In this document: in pieces, positions 14,892 through 17,510 of the stretch
How positions within the stretch are numbered: position 1 is the stretch's first letter
How the letters are laid out: each line of letters begins with the position of its first letter
Origin: CBDVBD01 sp965372135
Lineage (GTDB): Bacteria; Electryoneota; RPQS01; CBDVBD01
Reading direction: 5' to 3'
DNA: 17,510 bases
Assembly (NCBI GenBank): GCA_965372135.1
Contig: CBDVBD010000058.1
Location: forward strand, 1-17,510
Made by a program: the position numbers and the translations under genes
The notes under the pieces: model-generated
Database searches by the model: none
The model's input: only the letters and a program-made list of their open reading frames with translations
Told to the model about the DNA's origin: nothing

Positions 14892-15161
14892 TTAAGCCAT
14901 CATTACCGCGCCTTCTTCCTGTTGGATTAACTGAAAAAAGTCACAATTTGAGCAGTTCAACATTTTGCTCGCAAATGAACCCTGCACTTGTCCACCGCTT
15001 AGAGTTCCAGCGACTTTCCAGCAATATCGTCCGCCATTCTTTCCCCCGTTTTTGCCATTTTGGGAAGTATCTGTTGCGGCAGCACATACACCCAATTCTG
15101 ATACTTTTGCGCCTCCGGGTTCACGTTGACACTTCTTATACTCCCAACAATTTTTTTTCAT
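14892..15161 (-). CDS. Two-CW domain cysteine-rich protein
   Basis: This 89-residue protein has two Cys-Trp pairs, CWEYKKC (C5, C11) and RYCWKVAGT (C47), together with EPGGAKVSELGVCAAAT (C26), a glycine/asparagine-rich NGKNGGKNGG turn and NCSNC (C70, C73). That is the pattern of the small two-CW domain family, often found alone or fused to signalling proteins and probably binding metal or an Fe-S centre; the last point is inference. At residue 55, in AGTLSGG, it has Ser where, from memory, family members often have Cys. GAGGG precedes the ATG by a few bases. It sits between two methyltransferase genes of the chemotaxis cluster, 37 bases after the CheR-like gene. Confidence 0.75.
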   Translation of the reverse strand: MKKNCWEYKKCQREPGGAKVSELGVCAAATDTSQNGKNGGKNGGRYCWKVAGTLSGGQVQGSFASKMLNCSNCDFFQLIQQEEGAVMMA

Positions 15162-15198
15162 TAATTCACCCTCTTTCGTGACTTAATCAATATTCGAT

Positions 15199-15846
15199 TC
15201 AAATTTCAGCATGAGTTTGTGGATCAGTATTATCACATTCTCTTTCTGTTTTTATAAATAACTGGGTATTCCCAATAATAGGCATAAACAGATGTGCTAC
15301 CTCTTTCGGCAATTTCTGCGTCTGCTCCAAAGCAAGAATTCCGTCGGAAGCCAGCGCCTGATGAAACATTTTTAACACATCGATTCTTTCCTGTGGTTTT
15401 AAATGCAAAAGTACATTCTTACACACAATCAAGCTGAGCTGATCCCTGATGGGTTCCAATGAACGTAAGTCATGTTCCTGAAATTCCACCCGGCGGCAGA
15501 TCTCCTCTTCGATCTTAAAATATTCCGACCCAGCCACCGGTCGAAAATACTTACTAAAGTACGCTGTTGGAATTCGCTTTAGATCTTTTTTTGGGTATTC
15601 TCCTTTGTTGATGACCTCTTTAAATTCGACATTCTCATTGATATCAGTGGCGTGAATTCGGACTTTTCGAAAGCCGAATTTACCCAGATTTTCCGCTAAC
15701 ATCATCGCGATAGAATATGGCTCAGCGCCGTTTGCACATCCAGCATCCCAAATGTGAACCACCCTGCGATTCTTCGCTATGGGAATAAAGTGCTGCTGGA
15801 TTTGATCTAATGTTTGTCGATCACGAAAAAAGTAGGTAAACGCCAT
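15199..15846 (-). CDS. CheR-like methyltransferase without the N-terminal helical domain
   Basis: This 215-residue SAM-dependent methyltransferase of the CheR class starts directly at the boundary of the catalytic domain (MAFTYFFRDRQTL). It contains WDAGCANGAEPYSIAM (SAM loop), IHATDIN, LIVCKNVLLHL and a C-terminal DGILALEQ strand. Compared with the cluster's cheR it lacks the helical N-terminal domain that positions the receptor and has KN in place of RN in the FCRN motif. The start is supported by AGAGG six bases before ATG 15846, although the frame is open about 20 codons further up. I think this is a recognised short CheR-like subgroup and not a truncation. The substrate is unknown; a cytoplasmic receptor or another protein is possible. 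Confidence 0.85.
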   Translation of the reverse strand: MAFTYFFRDRQTLDQIQQHFIPIAKNRRVVHIWDAGCANGAEPYSIAMMLAENLGKFGFRKVRIHATDINENVEFKEVINKGEYPKKDLKRIPTAYFSKYFRPVAGSEYFKIEEEICRRVEFQEHDLRSLEPIRDQLSLIVCKNVLLHLKPQERIDVLKMFHQALASDGILALEQTQKLPKEVAHLFMPIIGNTQLFIKTERECDNTDPQTHAEI

Positions 15847-15875
15847 CGATAGCCTCTGAATCCTATCTATCCAAT

Positions 15876-15904
15876 ATTTTATCGAATTTCCACTGCTTGA
15901 ACAA
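15876..15904 (-). promoter_or_regulatory. Candidate promoter for the che operon
   Basis: On the minus strand, TTGTTC (15899-15904) and TAAAAT (15876-15881) are 17 bases apart, about 30 bases before the CheR-like ATG and downstream of the receptor gene's hairpin. The -10 matches 5 of 6 bases of the sigma70 consensus and the -35 only 3 of 6, so support is moderate. Confidence 0.35.
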
Positions 15905-15938
15905 CAGTCACATTACTATGATAAATGCAAAATCCGAT

Positions 15939-15976
15939 TTGCGACAGCGGGGAAGTAATCCTCGCCGCTGTCGCAA
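15939..15976 (-). terminator. Hairpin terminator after the chemoreceptor gene
   Basis: TTGCGACAGCGG (15939-15950) pairs perfectly with CCGCTGTCGCAA (15965-15976) around a 14-base loop, starting 13 bases after the receptor stop. On the minus strand it is followed by a moderately T-rich stretch (ATTTTGCATTTA) but not an immediate T-run, so it may be an imperfect intrinsic terminator or an mRNA-stabilising stem. Confidence 0.6.
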
Positions 15977-15989
15977 CATTTCATCCTAG

Positions 15990-17510
15990 TTAGAATTTAC
16001 CGAAGTCTTGATCGTCCAATGTGACCAATTCTTCGTCTTTTTCTTCTTTGGTAGTTTCCGCCTTCTCGCCCCACGTGTCGGCAACCGACTCCTTCGCCAT
16101 CGCCACTGGCGGTGCTTCAGCCACCGCAACAGTGCTTTCGATGGTGCTGGTTTCCTGGTTCTTCAGTTGGAACTTCGACAGCATCACCTTCAGTTGTTCT
16201 GCCTGGCTGGACAGCTCTTCGGATGCCGAGGCACTTTCTTCCGCATTGGCGGTGTTGGATTGTGTCACCTGATCGATCTGTGACAGACCCTGGTTTACTT
16301 GATCGATACCCTGCGCCTGCTCGTTGGATGCGCTGGCGATCTCACCAATCAAATCAGTCACTTTGGTTACACCGTCGACGATCTCTTCTAACGCCTTGGC
16401 GGTCTCGTTAGCGATTTCGGTGCCGTTCTCCACCTTCTTCACCGATTCTTCGATCAGTTCCGTTGTCTCTTTTGCCGCCTTAGCACTGCGTTGCGCCAGA
16501 TTCCGCACCTCTTCGGCAACTACTGCAAATCCTTTGCCGTGGACACCAGCCCGTGCCGCTTCCACTGCCGCATTCAATGCCAGCAGGTTGGTCTGGAATG
16601 CGATCTCATCGATCACCTTGATGATTTTCGAGATATTCTGGGACGATTCATTGATTTCGCCCATGGCGCCTAACATCCCCTGCATTTGCTCGTTGCCTTG
16701 ACCGGCGTTCTTGCGGGCTTCAGCAGCCAGTTGATTGGCTTGGGTAGCATTCTCAGCGTTCTGCTTGGTCTGGGAAGCCATCTCTTGCATCGAGGACGTC
16801 ACCTCTTCCAGCGAGCTGGCTTGCTCGGTAGCGCCTTGGCTCAGGGATTGGCTGGAATCGGACACCTGCTGTGACCCTCTGGCAACCTGTTCCACAGACA
16901 CCGCCACATTACCAAGGATATCGTTTAATGATGCCAATGTGCTGTTCATGGATTCCTTGATCTTGGCATGATCACCCTTGTAATCACCCTTCACACTTAC
17001 TGTCAAGTTACCTTTCGCCATTTCTTCAAGACAGTCTGAGGCTTCCTCCACCGGTTTAACCATCGCATCCAGAGTCTCGTTGACACCTTGCACGATCTTC
17101 TGGAAATCACCATGATGCCGGTTGACGTCCACCCGGGCTTTCAAATCACCGTCCAAAGCTGTTTGTGCTAACCCACCGGCGTCCTTTACCAACAGGTTGA
17201 CCGCATCGATACAGCGGTTAAGGTTGTTCTTAATCTCGTTGAAATCACCCTTGTACTCATCGGTGATTTTTTCCGGGATGTCACCTTTACTGATACGATC
17301 CACGTATTCCGCCGCCACGTTCAAGGGTCCGATGACAGTATCCAACAGGGTGTTGATACCGGTCAACAGATGCTTCCATTCACCTTCGTATTGGGACACA
17401 TCACCGCGTGTATCCAGCTTACCGTCCTGAGCTGCTGCGATCAAGTCATTAGTGTATTTGATCAAGCCGTTGACACTTTCGCGCATCGCTACCATTGCTT
17501 TACCCAATAC
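15990..17510 (-). CDS. Methyl-accepting chemotaxis protein with repeated HAMP domains (5' end outside)
   Basis: Chemoreceptor that relays a signal to CheA; the last 506 codons are in the window and the frame is still open at the edge. No transmembrane segment appears in this part. Residues about 1-190 form four HAMP-like units of about 45 residues (repeats of ISKGDIPEKITDEYKGDFNEI type, such as LDGDLKARVDV and MAKGNLTVSVKG). The signalling domain follows, with methylation helices and the highly conserved hairpin tip (IDEIAFQTNLLALNAAVEAA, then KGFAVVAEEVRNLAQRSA). A linker of about 60 acidic/alanine-rich residues leads to the C-terminus DDQDFGKF. Its last five residues, DFGKF, fit the aromatic-x-x-aromatic pentapeptide that tethers CheR/CheB. 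Poly-HAMP receptors may be cytoplasmic or membrane-bound; the missing N-terminus decides. Confidence 0.95.
   Translation of the reverse strand, partial: VLGKAMVAMRESVNGLIKYTNDLIAAAQDGKLDTRGDVSQYEGEWKHLLTGINTLLDTVIGPLNVAAEYVDRISKGDIPEKITDEYKGDFNEIKNNLNRCIDAVNLLVKDAGGLAQTALDGDLKARVDVNRHHGDFQKIVQGVNETLDAMVKPVEEASDCLEEMAKGNLTVSVKGDYKGDHAKIKESMNSTLASLNDILGNVAVSVEQVARGSQQVSDSSQSLSQGATEQASSLEEVTSSMQEMASQTKQNAENATQANQLAAEARKNAGQGNEQMQGMLGAMGEINESSQNISKIIKVIDEIAFQTNLLALNAAVEAARAGVHGKGFAVVAEEVRNLAQRSAKAAKETTELIEESVKKVENGTEIANETAKALEEIVDGVTKVTDLIGEIASASNEQAQGIDQVNQGLSQIDQVTQSNTANAEESASASEELSSQAEQLKVMLSKFQLKNQETSTIESTVAVAEAPPVAMAKESVADTWGEKAETTKEEKDEELVTLDDQDFGKF

Noticed and set aside
16000..17500. Several long plus-strand open frames opposite the chemoreceptor
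   Set aside because: They mirror the strongly biased codon pattern of the receptor and show no domains or ribosome sites.

Overview
The window is 17.5 kb of bacterial chromosome of moderate GC. It encodes Ni-pincer cofactor synthesis, a decayed stretch with glycosyltransferases, and a chemotaxis gene cluster. I cannot name the organism. Shine-Dalgarno sites (AGGAGG, GGAGG) are clear, start codons include GTG and TTG, and stops are almost all TAA (10) or TGA (7). Two proteins have Sec-type signal peptides, and the chemotaxis set has the CheC/CheX/CheD flavour typical of many non-enterobacterial lineages. An uncultured free-living motile or surface-sensing bacterium fits, but no marker gene here fixes the phylum.

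Region 1 (1-3904, minus strand) reads as one operon from a candidate sigma70-type promoter at 3876-3904. Its order is an exported protein of unknown function, an exported TPR plus alpha/beta hydrolase, larE, larC and the start of larB, which runs off the left edge. LarB, LarC and LarE together make the nickel-pincer nucleotide cofactor of lactate racemase and related racemases/epimerases. No apoenzyme (LarA) is visible.

Region 2 (about 3905-8132, plus strand mostly) is eroded. A GT39-like glycosyltransferase is cut off after 86 residues at a transposase remnant on the opposite strand. Short orphan repeats and a small ORF remnant follow, then one intact polytopic GT-C glycosyltransferase (4829-6433). 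Next comes an AT-rich spacer, then a YyaL/DUF255-type protein that has lost its N-terminal thioredoxin-like domain. This looks like repeated insertion and deletion in a surface-glycan region.

Region 3 (8112-17510, minus strand) is the chemotaxis cluster. In transcription order it holds a multi-HAMP methyl-accepting chemotaxis protein (5' end outside the window), a hairpin terminator, a candidate promoter and a CheR-like methyltransferase. It continues with a two-CW cysteine protein, cheR, cheB, cheD, an HDOD protein, a CheY-like receiver, a CheX-like phosphatase, cheY, cheX and a FapA (DUF342) protein. Stops and starts overlap at most junctions from cheR to the CheX-like gene, which implies translational coupling. 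CheR, CheB and CheD cover methylation, demethylation and deamidation of receptors. The two receivers are paired with two CheX-type phosphatases, and cheA and cheW must lie elsewhere.

The most notable observation is cheX. A perfect Shine-Dalgarno and a typical CheX N-terminus are followed after 28 codons by an in-frame TAG, after which the CheX reading frame continues intact to its end. That end is TAG immediately followed by TAA. A second curiosity is a 17-codon ORF with a strong Shine-Dalgarno, coupled to cheR by an ATGA overlap.
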